Source: Flavobacterium sp. LC2016-01
Lineage (GTDB): Bacteria; Bacteroidota; Bacteroidia; Flavobacteriales; Flavobacteriaceae
DNA length: 64,000 bases
NCBI RefSeq assembly: GCF_009711135.1
Contig: NZ_WMIC01000011.1
Coordinates: 1 to 64,000 of the forward strand
Direction: 5' to 3'
Both the position numbers and the translations under genes were made by a program. The notes below the pieces were generated by a model, which was given only the letters and a program-made list of their open reading frames with translations, was not told the DNA's origin and searched no databases. This document shows positions 26,229-35,783 of this stretch, piece after piece (position 1 is the first letter of the stretch; every line of letters begins with the position of its first letter).

Positions 26229-27212
26229 CTATTTCAAAACAGGCCATAAATCAGTATCCCATTTCATTTCTTTTACCACTAATCTTGGTGTTCCGTTCGT
26301 TTTCTTTTCATAAGCGTGATAAAAAATGTAATCTTTTCCATCAAATGTATAAGCGCTGTTATGTCCTACTCCAAAATAATTTTCATCGCCTTGGACTACG
26401 ATGGTTCCACCACCTTCGGTTAATAATTTTCCGTCTTTATCAACATAAGGTCCGGTTACGTTTTTTGATCTTCCAACCACAACTTTATAAGTACTTTTTT
26501 CCCCTCGGCAACATAAATCCCAAGAAAGAAATTGATAGTAATATCCGTTTTTCTTAAAAATAAATGGAGCTTCAAGTGCGCCGTCACCCGGATCAGAATC
26601 GGCTAATTCAAAAGTTCTTTTTCGTTTTGAGATCGTGTGCCATTCTTGAGGCTGGGCGATCGATTTTAGATCGGGATTTAATTTTACCATTTTCAAGCCT
26701 TCCCAAAAAGAACCAAATGAAAGCCAAGGCGTATTGTTTTCATCAAAAACCAAATTCGGATCAATGGCGTTCCACATGTCACGATTAGGCTGTGATTGAA
26801 TTACAATTCCCTGATCGACCCATTTGTAATTTTTATCAGATGGATCTAAAGTCGTATTCGTAGCAACTCCAATTGCCGAAGTATTTTTGGCGAAAGCCGA
26901 AACCGAATAATACAGATAATAAACATTGTTGTGCAATGAAATATCTGGTGCCCAAATATGATTTTTGAAATCGGCGGCAACGCCATCTGCCCAAACGGGT
27001 TTATCTTTGAAAACCTGTGGCTGTTTGTCCCATTTTTTTAAATCTTTTGAACTAAAGACACTAATTCCGTTTCCGGTACAATATAAATAATAAGTGTCTT
27101 TTTGTTTGATCACTACCGGATCGTGAACAACAATGTCCTGTGCTATTACCGCGGACCCAGTTAGAATAAATAGGAGTGAGAATATTGATTTTATTTTGAT
27201 GTACAATTCCAT
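26229..27212 (-). CDS. GH43 endo-arabinanase-like hydrolase
   Basis: Five-bladed propeller hydrolase, 327 residues, signal peptide ending near VIAQ (25). The GH43 triad is visible: Asp31 in VHDPVV (base), Asp151 in AIDPNL (pKa modulator), Glu214 in LEAPFI (acid). The WAPDISLHNNVYYLYYSVSAFAKNTSAIG segment is typical of arabinan endo-1,5-alpha-arabinosidases. A compact single-domain form, likely periplasmic, cutting imported oligosaccharides. Ten bases downstream of the DUF1680 gene. Confidence 0.9.
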   Translation of the reverse strand: MELYIKIKSIFSLLFILTGSAVIAQDIVVHDPVVIKQKDTYYLYCTGNGISVFSSKDLKKWDKQPQVFKDKPVWADGVAADFKNHIWAPDISLHNNVYYLYYSVSAFAKNTSAIGVATNTTLDPSDKNYKWVDQGIVIQSQPNRDMWNAIDPNLVFDENNTPWLSFGSFWEGLKMVKLNPDLKSIAQPQEWHTISKRKRTFELADSDPGDGALEAPFIFKKNGYYYQFLSWDLCCRGEKSTYKVVVGRSKNVTGPYVDKDGKLLTEGGGTIVVQGDENYFGVGHNSAYTFDGKDYIFYHAYEKKTNGTPRLVVKEMKWDTDLWPVLK

Positions 27213-27221
27213 GATTATTTT

Positions 27222-29522
27222 TTATTTTACAATTCTTATTTGAGAAATTTTAGACGTTTTTTTGCCGTCTTTAGACTTAATTTTTAAATCAATAATTTGA
27301 GTATTGTCTACTTTGAATTGAATTATCTTATCTTTTTTTGTGACAATTGCAGCAGGTTTTTCATTAATAAAAACATCAAGGTTATCCGTTTTAAAGTCTC
27401 CTAAAAAACTAATTTCAATAAATTTGCCTTCTAGATTTTTATTTACCATTTGATAGGAAATATAAGAGCTGGTATTTCTCCAAAAACCATCTTCCTCATA
27501 GCCCGATTCACTTTTTTCTCCTTTATAATGGTGATCTACTTCAGGCTGTTGTTCTCCACAATTTATTTTATCGACCGTGTTGGCTTCAATAGCCATAGCT
27601 TCAATTTCCTGTTGTCTTAACAATGCCTGTTTTTCTTTATAGTCTTCTGGTTTATAGGTTTGAAAATACATCTGATAACGGGCATCGTGTATTTCAAAGA
27701 AGGGCTGTAATTCTAATGAATCTAACTTAAAGCGCATATTACCTAAATCTTTAAGTTTTGAAACATAACTTCCATCTTCTCCTACTAGTGCATAAGCTTT
27801 GTCTAACGAAACGTATTTTCCTTGAGCAACATGTCCCATTCGGCTATCATCAGCAAACAAACCATCTAAATTTTCAGTAGAGGTTTTAGCCGCTAATACA
27901 ATAGGACCATTTACAAATGCGGCCCAATTGGAGCCATCGGGCAACTTTTCCAAATGAGTTGAAGTCTGGAATGCAATAGTTATTTTATCTCCTGATTTCC
28001 ATTTTCTTTCCAGACTAACATAGTTAGCTGGTTTGGTATCTGTTTTTTGCAATTTTCCGTTGACTAAAATTTCGAAATTCGTTGCCCATTTTGGATAACG
28101 AATATTCAAAACAAAAGAATTAGGATTTTTAAGTTTTAGAACAATCTCAGTATTATTTTCATAAGGAAATTTTGTGGTTTGCTCTAATTCTATTCCTTTT
28201 TCCTTCCAATTTAAAGTGGATGGAATAAAAAGATTTACAAAAATATCATGCTCTGAATGGCTATAAATTAATTCTCCATATTTAGAATGATTTTCAAGTC
28301 CCGTTCCAACGCAACACCACATGCTGGTTTCTGGCTGCGAGTATACGCGATAATGATTTGGTCGAATTGGAGTAAAATACACAAAACCACCTCTATTAGG
28401 CTCTTGGCTAGAAAGAATGTGATTGTAAAGTGTACGCTCATAAAAATCAAGGTAACTCACATCATTTTTGTCTAAAAACAATGCTTTACTTAAACGTTCC
28501 ATATTGTAGGAATTACAAGTTTCCGGGCCTTGATTTGATTTTAGCATACCGCTAAAATCATTTATCGGATTGAAATGTTCAGCAACACTATTTCCTCCAA
28601 AAGCGACAGTTCTTTTTTCGGTGACATTTTTCCAAAAAAACTGTGCGGCATCGGACCATTGTTTATTATCCGATAACTTTCCAATTTTCTCAAAACCAAT
28701 AACTTTTGGTATTTGTGTATTAGCATGTAAACCCGTTAGTTTGTCTTCCTTTTTAATTAATGGATCGAGAATGGCTTTTTGCGAAAGCTTTTCAGCCGTT
28801 TCAAGATATTTTTTGTTTTTTGTGATGCTATATAAATCTGCAAAAGATTCGTTTATACCACCATGTTCTGTTTTCAAGATTCTTTGAATTTGCTCATCAG
28901 AAAGAGGTCGAATCAATTCGATAAACCAATCTCCTAATTTTATTACAATTTCTTTTGCCTTTTCATTATCCGTATAATTGTAGGCATCGATTAAGCCTGC
29001 AAAAAGTTTATGAATATTATAGATTGGAACCCAGGTATTATTTAAACCAAAACCACTACCGTCTATATCTCCTTTATGAATTCTATCCCAAAAGACTTTT
29101 CCTTCAGGAATACCTCCAACATAACCAGTTCCGTCCTTTTGCTGGCAACGATCCAATTCAGAAATCATATAATCCAAACGGCTTTTAATTTCATTATTTC
29201 CCGTAGAAGCATACATCATTGATAATGCCGCTAAATAATGACCTCCTATATGTCCATCAAGACCTATGTTTTCCCAGTTGCCATATCTATCCGCTTTTGT
29301 AGGTAAGCCGGCAGCTATCAAATAAGGTGCTAGTAGTCGATCTGGATTTAGGTCTAATAAATATTTAAGATCAACGTTTTGAGCATTTTTGAAAGGACCA
29401 CTAGTTAGTTTTATCTCTTGCAACTTAAATTCCTGCATCTGTGCGATTGAAGGAATAGTAATTAAGAGAGTTGCGATTAAATAAAATGATTTAATCGTTA
29501 TTTTTTTCAAACTCACTTTCAT
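27222..29522 (-). CDS. Beta-L-arabinofuranosidase, DUF1680 (GH127/GH146)
   Basis: Exo-acting retaining enzyme using a zinc-bound cysteine nucleophile. About 766 residues from the ATG at 29522, with a signal peptide (SFYLIATLLITIPSIAQ). Zinc and nucleophile residues fit: ETC in GPETCNSYNM and the adjacent Cys pair in MWCCVGTGLENH; the AEHF motif carries the likely acid/base Glu. The (alpha/alpha)6 domain spans about 30-430, with beta domains after it and a further C-terminal domain of about 110 residues. In a pectic arabinan locus GH146 is more likely than GH127. A start five codons upstream (29537) is possible. Confidence 0.9.
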   Translation of the reverse strand: MKVSLKKITIKSFYLIATLLITIPSIAQMQEFKLQEIKLTSGPFKNAQNVDLKYLLDLNPDRLLAPYLIAAGLPTKADRYGNWENIGLDGHIGGHYLAALSMMYASTGNNEIKSRLDYMISELDRCQQKDGTGYVGGIPEGKVFWDRIHKGDIDGSGFGLNNTWVPIYNIHKLFAGLIDAYNYTDNEKAKEIVIKLGDWFIELIRPLSDEQIQRILKTEHGGINESFADLYSITKNKKYLETAEKLSQKAILDPLIKKEDKLTGLHANTQIPKVIGFEKIGKLSDNKQWSDAAQFFWKNVTEKRTVAFGGNSVAEHFNPINDFSGMLKSNQGPETCNSYNMERLSKALFLDKNDVSYLDFYERTLYNHILSSQEPNRGGFVYFTPIRPNHYRVYSQPETSMWCCVGTGLENHSKYGELIYSHSEHDIFVNLFIPSTLNWKEKGIELEQTTKFPYENNTEIVLKLKNPNSFVLNIRYPKWATNFEILVNGKLQKTDTKPANYVSLERKWKSGDKITIAFQTSTHLEKLPDGSNWAAFVNGPIVLAAKTSTENLDGLFADDSRMGHVAQGKYVSLDKAYALVGEDGSYVSKLKDLGNMRFKLDSLELQPFFEIHDARYQMYFQTYKPEDYKEKQALLRQQEIEAMAIEANTVDKINCGEQQPEVDHHYKGEKSESGYEEDGFWRNTSSYISYQMVNKNLEGKFIEISFLGDFKTDNLDVFINEKPAAIVTKKDKIIQFKVDNTQIIDLKIKSKDGKKTSKISQIRIVK

Positions 29523-29716
29523 ATAGGAGAAAACCATGTGTTTAAAATATAATTGTTTAAAATACTTCTTTTGTTAACCATATAAGTGATATAAGTAAAT
29601 TTAAGTTTTGGTTAACTGTAAACTTTTTTAGATCATATAATCAGTGCCTTTAAAAACTGAAAATTGCGACTGAAAAACTAAACTGTAAACTAAAAACTTG
29701 AACACTGATCACTAAA

Positions 29717-30673
29717 TTACTGAATTCCCTCAGACGTCATAACCACTCGTTTCATTGTTCCGTCTTTGTTATAGTATAATTTATCAACACAGACTGATCT
29801 TCTGAAACTTCCTCCATGCGGAATGGACGCCCCGTTGTGATAAATAAAATACGACTGTCCTTTAAAATCAATTATTGACTGATGATTTGTATTACTGTTT
29901 CCGGCCAATTCATTCAAAATTCCTTTGAATTCCCATGGACCATTTATTGATTTGCTCATGGCATAAGCTATTTTCTCTGGAAATTCATAAGCATATGACA
30001 AATAATACCAGTCTTTGTGTTTGTGAATCCAAGGTGCTTCTGTAAAATGCGGTAGCTCAATATGCTGAATTGGTCCATCAAGTTCGGTCATGTTTTCTTT
30101 TAATTTTGCATAATGACAAGAGGTATTTCCCCAAAACAAATAAGCTTGACCATCAGTATCGATATAAACCGTTGGATCGATATCGTCCCAGCTTATATCG
30201 GTATATTTGGTCATGTCGTTTGTAATTAAAGCTTTTCCTAAAGCATCTTTAAAAGGTCCTATTGGACTGTCTGAAACTGCAACTCCAATTGCTTTTCCGT
30301 GAACTGAACCATGTTCAACCGTTACAAACCAATAAAATTTCCCGTTTCTTTCAATTACCTGCGACGCCCAAGCATCACTTTTTGCCCATTTAAAATCGGT
30401 TACTTTTAACGGAACTGGATGCGATTCCCATTTTTTCATATCTGACGAAGAATAAACAACCCATTCATTCATCTTATAAAAATTAAAATCATTTGGCGCT
30501 TCATCATGACCAGCGTATAAATACACTTTGTCTTTATAAACTAATGCTGCCGGATCTCCGGTATATTGATCTTTTATAATTGGATTATTGAATTTTGATG
30601 GATCGCTTTGAGCAACTACTTTACATGACGTAATTAAAACTAAAAGCGACAGGCTTGTAAATAGATTTTTCAT
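29717..30673 (-). CDS. GH43 arabinofuranosidase/xylosidase-like lipoprotein
   Basis: 318 residues from the ATG at 30673; the open frame continues upstream through a dispersed repeat, so the longer start is rejected. Lipobox LVLITSC with Cys17. GH43 triad: Asp40 in TGDPAAL, Asp166 in DDIDPTV, Glu212 in TEAPWI. HGSVHGKAIGVAVSDSPIGPF is the usual blade signature. An exo-alpha-L-arabinofuranosidase role fits the context, but substrate cannot be fixed. Periplasmic or outer-membrane anchored. Confidence 0.88.
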   Translation of the reverse strand: MKNLFTSLSLLVLITSCKVVAQSDPSKFNNPIIKDQYTGDPAALVYKDKVYLYAGHDEAPNDFNFYKMNEWVVYSSSDMKKWESHPVPLKVTDFKWAKSDAWASQVIERNGKFYWFVTVEHGSVHGKAIGVAVSDSPIGPFKDALGKALITNDMTKYTDISWDDIDPTVYIDTDGQAYLFWGNTSCHYAKLKENMTELDGPIQHIELPHFTEAPWIHKHKDWYYLSYAYEFPEKIAYAMSKSINGPWEFKGILNELAGNSNTNHQSIIDFKGQSYFIYHNGASIPHGGSFRRSVCVDKLYYNKDGTMKRVVMTSEGIQ

Positions 30674-30803
30674 TATCTTTTTTTTTTGCCACGAATTGCA
30701 CAAATTTCCTCGAATTTTAATTTGTGGAAATTTGTGCAATCCGGGGCTTATTTTTTCTCTCGCAGATTGAGCAGATTCTTATTTTAGAATTTTAAAAATT
30801 GAA
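30674..30803. repeat. Dispersed inverted repeats before the GH43 gene
   Basis: Perfect 15-bp arms at 30695-30709 (ATTGCACAAATTTCC) and 30726-30740 inside a GCCACGAATT-type repeat, followed by a CTCTCGCAGATTGAGCAGATT unit near 30757. No gene. Confidence 0.65.
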
Positions 30804-30863
30804 ATTTTCTAATTTTCTAATTTTCTAATTTTCTAATTTTCTAATTTTCTAATTTTCTAATTA
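30804..30863. repeat. Tandem 8-bp repeat (AATTTTCT)n
   Basis: About seven consecutive copies of AATTTTCT, running right up to and into the stop codon of the GH43 gene at 30857. The array is a candidate for slipped-strand length variation. Lying in the 3' region it would affect mRNA rather than protein. Confidence 0.85.
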
Positions 30864-32485
30864 ATCTTTTTACCCCAAACAGGTAATCCAGCTGCTGTAT
30901 ATCCAGAATAACTCAAGGTTACTTTTCTTGTGGCTAATTCCCAATCCCAAGAATCTGATACATTACATTTAACTCCGTTAACCGTTAATACTTTTTTAGT
31001 GCTGTCGTATGACCAAGTTCCTGTTGCATCTCCGCTTACTTTTTTATCGGCAGTTAAATAAATTGTTCCTGCTTTCTGCATCGTTTTGTATTGGTAATTC
31101 ATTGTAATTTGTTCCCAAGTTCCAATGAAATTTGCCTCGGTAATTGTTGTTGCTGGAACTCCTGCGTAACGTTCTGCTTCAACAACTGGCCAGCCATCTT
31201 CTGTCCATTGAATGGCGCGAACATGTCCCATCATTACCGCATTTGAAACTGCAATTCCGGCAACACCTTCAGGCAAACGCGCCTGAGAAGCATAATACCA
31301 TTGTTTTGTATCTGGATTTTGAAAAACGGCACAATGTGCAAATCCCACCCAGCCTGTATGATTTTTAAATTGATACGGATGTGTAACCATCGGGAAACAT
31401 TCAGATCCCGTTGTAATACTGCTGCCGCTGATTGTTAAATAAGGGCCTAAAATGTTTTTTGAACGCGCTACACGAGTATTATACGCAACTGATAATTCAT
31501 CATAAGCCAAAAACAAATAATAATATTGTGTATCTGGATTATAGATAATTTCTGGTCCTTCAAGAGCTTGCCAACGGTTTGTACTCACGTTTCCGCGACC
31601 TGCAATTCGAACTCCGTAATCATCAATTGTTTTTAATTTAGCAGGTTTTCCTGTTGCTGGATCTAGTTTTAAAGCTGCAATTCCAGAATGCCAAGAACCA
31701 TAAATTAAATACTGATCACCCTCTGGAGTCTGGATAAAACTCGGGTCGATGGCGTTGAATTTAAAATAAGCATCCCAATCGTTTCCTCCGTTTCGAACAT
31801 AGCTTTTTACACCATCTGGTTCAGAGCAAACCACCATTCCTTTATCAACCCAATTATTTGAAGCCAAATCATCTGTTTCGGCCAAACCAATAAAAGCGCG
31901 TTCTGACCATGATGTATTGGTATCTGTTCCAGTAATTGGATTCGTAACCACAATGCTGTAATACATTCTGAATTTATTTCCGACTTTTCTAACACAAGGT
32001 GCCCAATAACCATAACTCGGATTTGTAATTGGAGGTAGCGCCGGATTCATTCTTGCTCTTTTATTGTTCAAAGAATCTTTTACCCAAGCCGGAGCCGTAG
32101 TCATCGAAGATCCCATGAATTCCCAATTGATTAAATCTTTTGATCTTCTGTAGAAAAAATGTCCGTTACCTTCATGCGCATTTCCGTAAGAAGCGTCGGT
32201 TTGGTACATATAATAATAGTCTCCAGATTTTTCTACCGATGGATCATGTACGTTGGCCAAATTCCACTGCGATCTGTTTCCCCAACTTGAAATTGAAGTG
32301 TAATTATCTGCATATGTTGGTCCGGCAAATGTAGATGGCGGAACAACAACTGGTGGTACCACAGGATCTGGTCCGCCAACTTCAGGTACTGCCGGATCAT
32401 CTTTAGAACAGCTTGCTGCAATTAGAACAACCAAAAACAGTCCGATTTTGGATATTACTTTTATTATGGAATTTGATTTTTTCAT
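30857..32485 (-). CDS. GH43 endo-arabinanase, surface lipoprotein
   Basis: 542 residues. Lipobox LIAASC (Cys26) followed by SKDD, resembling the flavobacterial lipoprotein export signal for the cell surface, then a Pro/Val linker (31-52). The propeller has Asp81 (VHDPSV), Asp247 (AIDPSF) and Glu309 (ALEGPEI). A C-terminal domain of about 90 residues (FIGTWEQITMNYQ ... GTWSYDSTKKVLTV) resembles the beta-barrel attached to extracellular endo-arabinanases. This is probably the SusG-like enzyme that cuts arabinan outside the cell so SusC/SusD can take up fragments. Confidence 0.92.
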   Translation of the reverse strand: MKKSNSIIKVISKIGLFLVVLIAASCSKDDPAVPEVGGPDPVVPPVVVPPSTFAGPTYADNYTSISSWGNRSQWNLANVHDPSVEKSGDYYYMYQTDASYGNAHEGNGHFFYRRSKDLINWEFMGSSMTTAPAWVKDSLNNKRARMNPALPPITNPSYGYWAPCVRKVGNKFRMYYSIVVTNPITGTDTNTSWSERAFIGLAETDDLASNNWVDKGMVVCSEPDGVKSYVRNGGNDWDAYFKFNAIDPSFIQTPEGDQYLIYGSWHSGIAALKLDPATGKPAKLKTIDDYGVRIAGRGNVSTNRWQALEGPEIIYNPDTQYYYLFLAYDELSVAYNTRVARSKNILGPYLTISGSSITTGSECFPMVTHPYQFKNHTGWVGFAHCAVFQNPDTKQWYYASQARLPEGVAGIAVSNAVMMGHVRAIQWTEDGWPVVEAERYAGVPATTITEANFIGTWEQITMNYQYKTMQKAGTIYLTADKKVSGDATGTWSYDSTKKVLTVNGVKCNVSDSWDWELATRKVTLSYSGYTAAGLPVWGKKIN

Positions 32486-32497
32486 TTTTTTAGCTTG

Positions 32498-34045
32498 TTA
32501 TTTTCCTTCTAAAACAACAACTGAGAAAGGAGGAATTATGATTTCAAGTTTTCCTTTTTTGTTTTCGAAACCTTTAAAAACCGTTGGAACAATTTTGTTT
32601 GGTGTATCGAATGAATTGTAATCTTGTAATTTCGCTGATGTTAAAACTATTCCTGTGAAATTTTTAACGCCAAGTTCATTTACATCAATTTCTATTTTGT
32701 TTTTATTTTTAGCGTCAACATTTACTAAAGAAATATGAACCGCTCCGCTTTTATCTTTTGAAGCTGATGCCGAAACTGCAGGAAGTATTTCTCCATTAAA
32801 AGTATAATTTGGCGAAGTAAAACTTACTGGCAATAATTTAGCATCCTGATGCACACTGTACATTTTCATTACGTGATACGTTGGCGTAGTTATCATTTTT
32901 GCTTTATCTGTAAGGATTACAGCCTGCAAAACATTTACACATTGAGCCAAGTTTGCCATTTTAACTCTGTCCGCATGGTTATTGAAAATATTCAATGTTG
33001 CGCCAGCCAAAACTGCGTCACGCATTGTATTTTGCTGATATAAAAACCCTGGATTTGTTCCTTTCTCCACTTCATACCAGCCTCCCCATTCGTCAACCAT
33101 CATGGCTACTTTTTTCTTTGGATCGTATTTGTCCATTATGGCAGAATGCTTTGTAACAAGCTCTTCCATTTTTAAAGCCGATTTCATTGTTTTGAAATAA
33201 CCTTCTTCAGTAAAATCTCTGTCATCCCCTTTTTTAGCCCATTCAATTACGGCATAATGATGTACTCCAAGACCACCTAACATATTTGTTGGAATGTTTT
33301 TCATTAAAACTTCTGTCCAATTATAATCATCACCATTTGAACCTGACGCGATGCGTGTAAGTCCGCCAGTGTTTTCCCAATCCGACATGAATGTTGCAAA
33401 TTTTCTGTATTCTCCAGCATAATATTCTGCTGTCATATTTCCTCCGCATCCCCATGCTTCATTTCCAATTCCCCAGAATTTAACTTTCCAAGGTTCTTTT
33501 CTTCCATTTTTTTGACGCAAATCACTCATCGGGCTTCTGCCGCCAAAATTGGTGTACTGAACCCAGTCTGCTAATTCCTGAACGGTTCCGCTTCCAACAT
33601 TTCCTGACAAATAAGGTTCAGCTCCAAGAAGCTCGCACATATTAAGGAAATCGTGAGTTCCAAAACTGTTGTCTTCCGTTACGCCTCCCCACCATTTGTT
33701 TACAATAGTTGGTCTTTCTTCTTTTGGTCCAATTCCGTCTTTCCAATGGTAAGTATCGGCAAAACAGCCTCCAGGCCATCTTAAATTTGGAATTTTTAAA
33801 TCTTTTAAAGCAGCAATAATGTCATTTCTTACTCCATTTGTGTTTGGTATTTTTGAAGTGTCTCCAACAAAAAATCCGCCGTAAATACAGCGTCCTAAGT
33901 GTTCAGCAAAATGCCCGTAAATGTTTTTATTAATTACTGGCGCATCTGCATTATTTTTTATAGTAACAACTGTGGTTTGATTTTGGGCAAAACTAACCTG
34001 ATTACAAAGGGTAATAAGAAAGGTAATTAAAAGTGCTTTTTTCAT
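32498..34045 (-). CDS. Alpha-L-arabinofuranosidase, GH51
   Basis: 515 residues with a signal peptide (QVSFAQ, about 21). Classic GH51 layout without an insert: YGHFAEHLGRCIYGGF, LRWPGGCFADTYHWKDGIG, acid/base Glu196 in GIGNEAWGCGG, nucleophile Glu319 in MVDEWGGWYEV, and a C-terminal jelly-roll ending in IIPPFSVVVLEGK. Same overall form as bacterial intracellular enzymes, but exported here, so periplasmic action on arabino-oligosaccharides is likely. It starts 12 bases from the GH43 gene that follows. Confidence 0.95.
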   Translation of the reverse strand: MKKALLITFLITLCNQVSFAQNQTTVVTIKNNADAPVINKNIYGHFAEHLGRCIYGGFFVGDTSKIPNTNGVRNDIIAALKDLKIPNLRWPGGCFADTYHWKDGIGPKEERPTIVNKWWGGVTEDNSFGTHDFLNMCELLGAEPYLSGNVGSGTVQELADWVQYTNFGGRSPMSDLRQKNGRKEPWKVKFWGIGNEAWGCGGNMTAEYYAGEYRKFATFMSDWENTGGLTRIASGSNGDDYNWTEVLMKNIPTNMLGGLGVHHYAVIEWAKKGDDRDFTEEGYFKTMKSALKMEELVTKHSAIMDKYDPKKKVAMMVDEWGGWYEVEKGTNPGFLYQQNTMRDAVLAGATLNIFNNHADRVKMANLAQCVNVLQAVILTDKAKMITTPTYHVMKMYSVHQDAKLLPVSFTSPNYTFNGEILPAVSASASKDKSGAVHISLVNVDAKNKNKIEIDVNELGVKNFTGIVLTSAKLQDYNSFDTPNKIVPTVFKGFENKKGKLEIIIPPFSVVVLEGK

Positions 34046-34060
34046 AATGTTTTTAAGTTA

Positions 34061-34100
34061 TAATATCATGTGAAGATTTTGAAGCCTCCACATGATATTA
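34061..34100. promoter_or_regulatory. Hairpin between susD and the glycosidase genes
   Basis: Perfect 12-bp arms TAATATCATGTG (34061-34072) and its complement (34089-34100), 16-base loop. No T run, so an mRNA-stabilising or processing stem at the susCD / glycosidase junction is plausible. Confidence 0.5.
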
Positions 34101-34136
34101 AGTATTCTTACTAATTCAAATTTATTCTTAGTCTCA

Positions 34137-34190
34137 GTTTTCAGTCCCAGTCTCGTTATATACTGTGACTGAGACCGCGACTGAAAACTT
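34137..34190. promoter_or_regulatory. Hairpin directly after susD
   Basis: Outer arms AGTTTTCAGTC (34137-34147) and GACTGAAAACT (34180-34190), inner CAGTCTC / GAGAC partial arms. Starts at the susD stop codon. It could attenuate transcription into the glycosidase genes. Confidence 0.5.
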
Positions 34191-34191
34191 T

Positions 34192-35754
34192 TTAATAACT
34201 GCTGTTCTGTACAGTTCCCGGATTGTTATCCATTTCTAATTGAGGAATTGGGAAATATTCTCTTCCTGGCGCATATGAATTGAACTCTACATCTCTTGTT
34301 TTTAACCAAGCCAATTTTGTAGCATCCTGAAGCCATCCCCAACGACGAATATCATCAAAACGGTGTCCTTCAAGAGGGAATTCTAAAAATCTTTCGTGGC
34401 CAATCTGATCTCTCATTTGAGCCTGATTCATTCCTGGTTTTGTTGTAGCTAAATCAGGCAAGTTAACTCTGTTTCTTACCATTTGAATGTAAGTGTAAGC
34501 TCCTGGAGTATCACCTGTTTCGTTTAACGTTTCAGCATACATCAATAAAATATCCGCATATCTCAACAAACGCTCGTTGATTCCTGAACGCCAGTCGTAC
34601 TCATCAGCAAATTGACCATCTGAATTTTGATATTTTCTGCAAAAGATATCATTTAAATCAGCTGGACTCGTTGCATAGAACGTAGCAAAATCTTTACCGT
34701 ACAATTGCATGCCGCCTGGTTTATTATAAAATATTGTAGCATCTAAACGAGGATCTACAGCATTCGTTTTTGTTTTTTCCTGCTGAAATTCATTAAATAA
34801 TGTCCATGAAGGCTGAACGTCTGTCCATCCAAAAGCTCTTGGCGCATAAGTAATTGCACGGGCAGAAGTTTTTCCCCAGCCAGAAGCCGGAGCACCGCCC
34901 CATCCTAAATCAACTCCGCCTGCATCTCTGCTGAACTGAACTTCAAAAAGAGATTCAGAATTGTTTTCATTAGCTGTAGTAAAGTTATCACGATAGTTTG
35001 AAACTAATGAATAAACTCCTAAATCAATTACTTGTTTAAAGGTTGTTTTTGCGTTTGCAAAATCTTTAGTAAACAAATACGCTTTTCCTAAATATCCTAA
35101 AGCTGCTCCTTTTGTAGCACGTCCTTTTTGACCTTTATCGATTCCTGTAACGGCATCATATGATGTTGGCAGCAAATCGGCAGCAGCTTTAAAATCAGCA
35201 ATAACCAGCGCCCATCCTTCTGCTTCTGTTTTTTGCGGTGTATACAATTTAATTTCTGTTGGAAGCGGTACATTTTTAAACATATTTACCGCATGAAATA
35301 AATACAATCCTCTTAAAAAATACGCTTGTCCTAAAATCCTGTTTTTAAGAGCTGCATCTGTAAATTGTATTTCTGGAACATTTGTCAAAACTTGATTGGC
35401 ACGGTAAATTCCTTGATAGTATGTTTCAAAAGCCCAGCCGTAAATTGCAGGATCTGTAGGGTTTGAGTTGAAACGCCCAACGTTATACATTGCTCCCCAA
35501 GGGCTGTTGCTTCGTGTATCATCTCCTTTTAAATCTAAAAGCAAAGGCGTACTTCTCATGTAAGTTCCATCAGTAAGCAAACTTCCGTAAGCGGCATTTA
35601 CTCCTTCGATAGCGTCTTGATCTGTTTTCCAAAATGAACCTGCAGTTTCAACGTTTGGGTCCACTTGGTTCAAGTCTTCATTATCAACACAGCTTGTGGT
35701 AACAAGTGCTAATGAAAAGAAAACTGTTATATAGTTAAATACTTTATATTTCAT
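34192..35754 (-). CDS. SusD/RagB-family glycan-binding lipoprotein
   Basis: 520 residues; lipobox ALVTTSC (Cys22). SusD-like N-terminal TPR region (SFWKTDQDAIEGVNAAYGSL, ILGQAYFLRGLYLFHAVNMFKNVPLPTE) and the C-terminal RagB/SusD domain (RYADILLMYAETLNETGD, QIGHERFLEFPLEGHRFDDIRRWG). It caps the SusC barrel on the outer membrane and binds the glycan, here most likely arabinan. 29 bases downstream of the SusC gene. Confidence 0.96.
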   Translation of the reverse strand: MKYKVFNYITVFFSLALVTTSCVDNEDLNQVDPNVETAGSFWKTDQDAIEGVNAAYGSLLTDGTYMRSTPLLLDLKGDDTRSNSPWGAMYNVGRFNSNPTDPAIYGWAFETYYQGIYRANQVLTNVPEIQFTDAALKNRILGQAYFLRGLYLFHAVNMFKNVPLPTEIKLYTPQKTEAEGWALVIADFKAAADLLPTSYDAVTGIDKGQKGRATKGAALGYLGKAYLFTKDFANAKTTFKQVIDLGVYSLVSNYRDNFTTANENNSESLFEVQFSRDAGGVDLGWGGAPASGWGKTSARAITYAPRAFGWTDVQPSWTLFNEFQQEKTKTNAVDPRLDATIFYNKPGGMQLYGKDFATFYATSPADLNDIFCRKYQNSDGQFADEYDWRSGINERLLRYADILLMYAETLNETGDTPGAYTYIQMVRNRVNLPDLATTKPGMNQAQMRDQIGHERFLEFPLEGHRFDDIRRWGWLQDATKLAWLKTRDVEFNSYAPGREYFPIPQLEMDNNPGTVQNSSY

Positions 35755-35783
35755 TTTAATTCGTTTTAATTGGTTAGGCTAGT

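Noticed and set aside
29572..29619. GTTAACC / GGTTAAC inverted arms before the DUF1680 gene
   Set aside because: Short arms with a long AT-rich spacer; could arise by chance and lack the AraR half-site.
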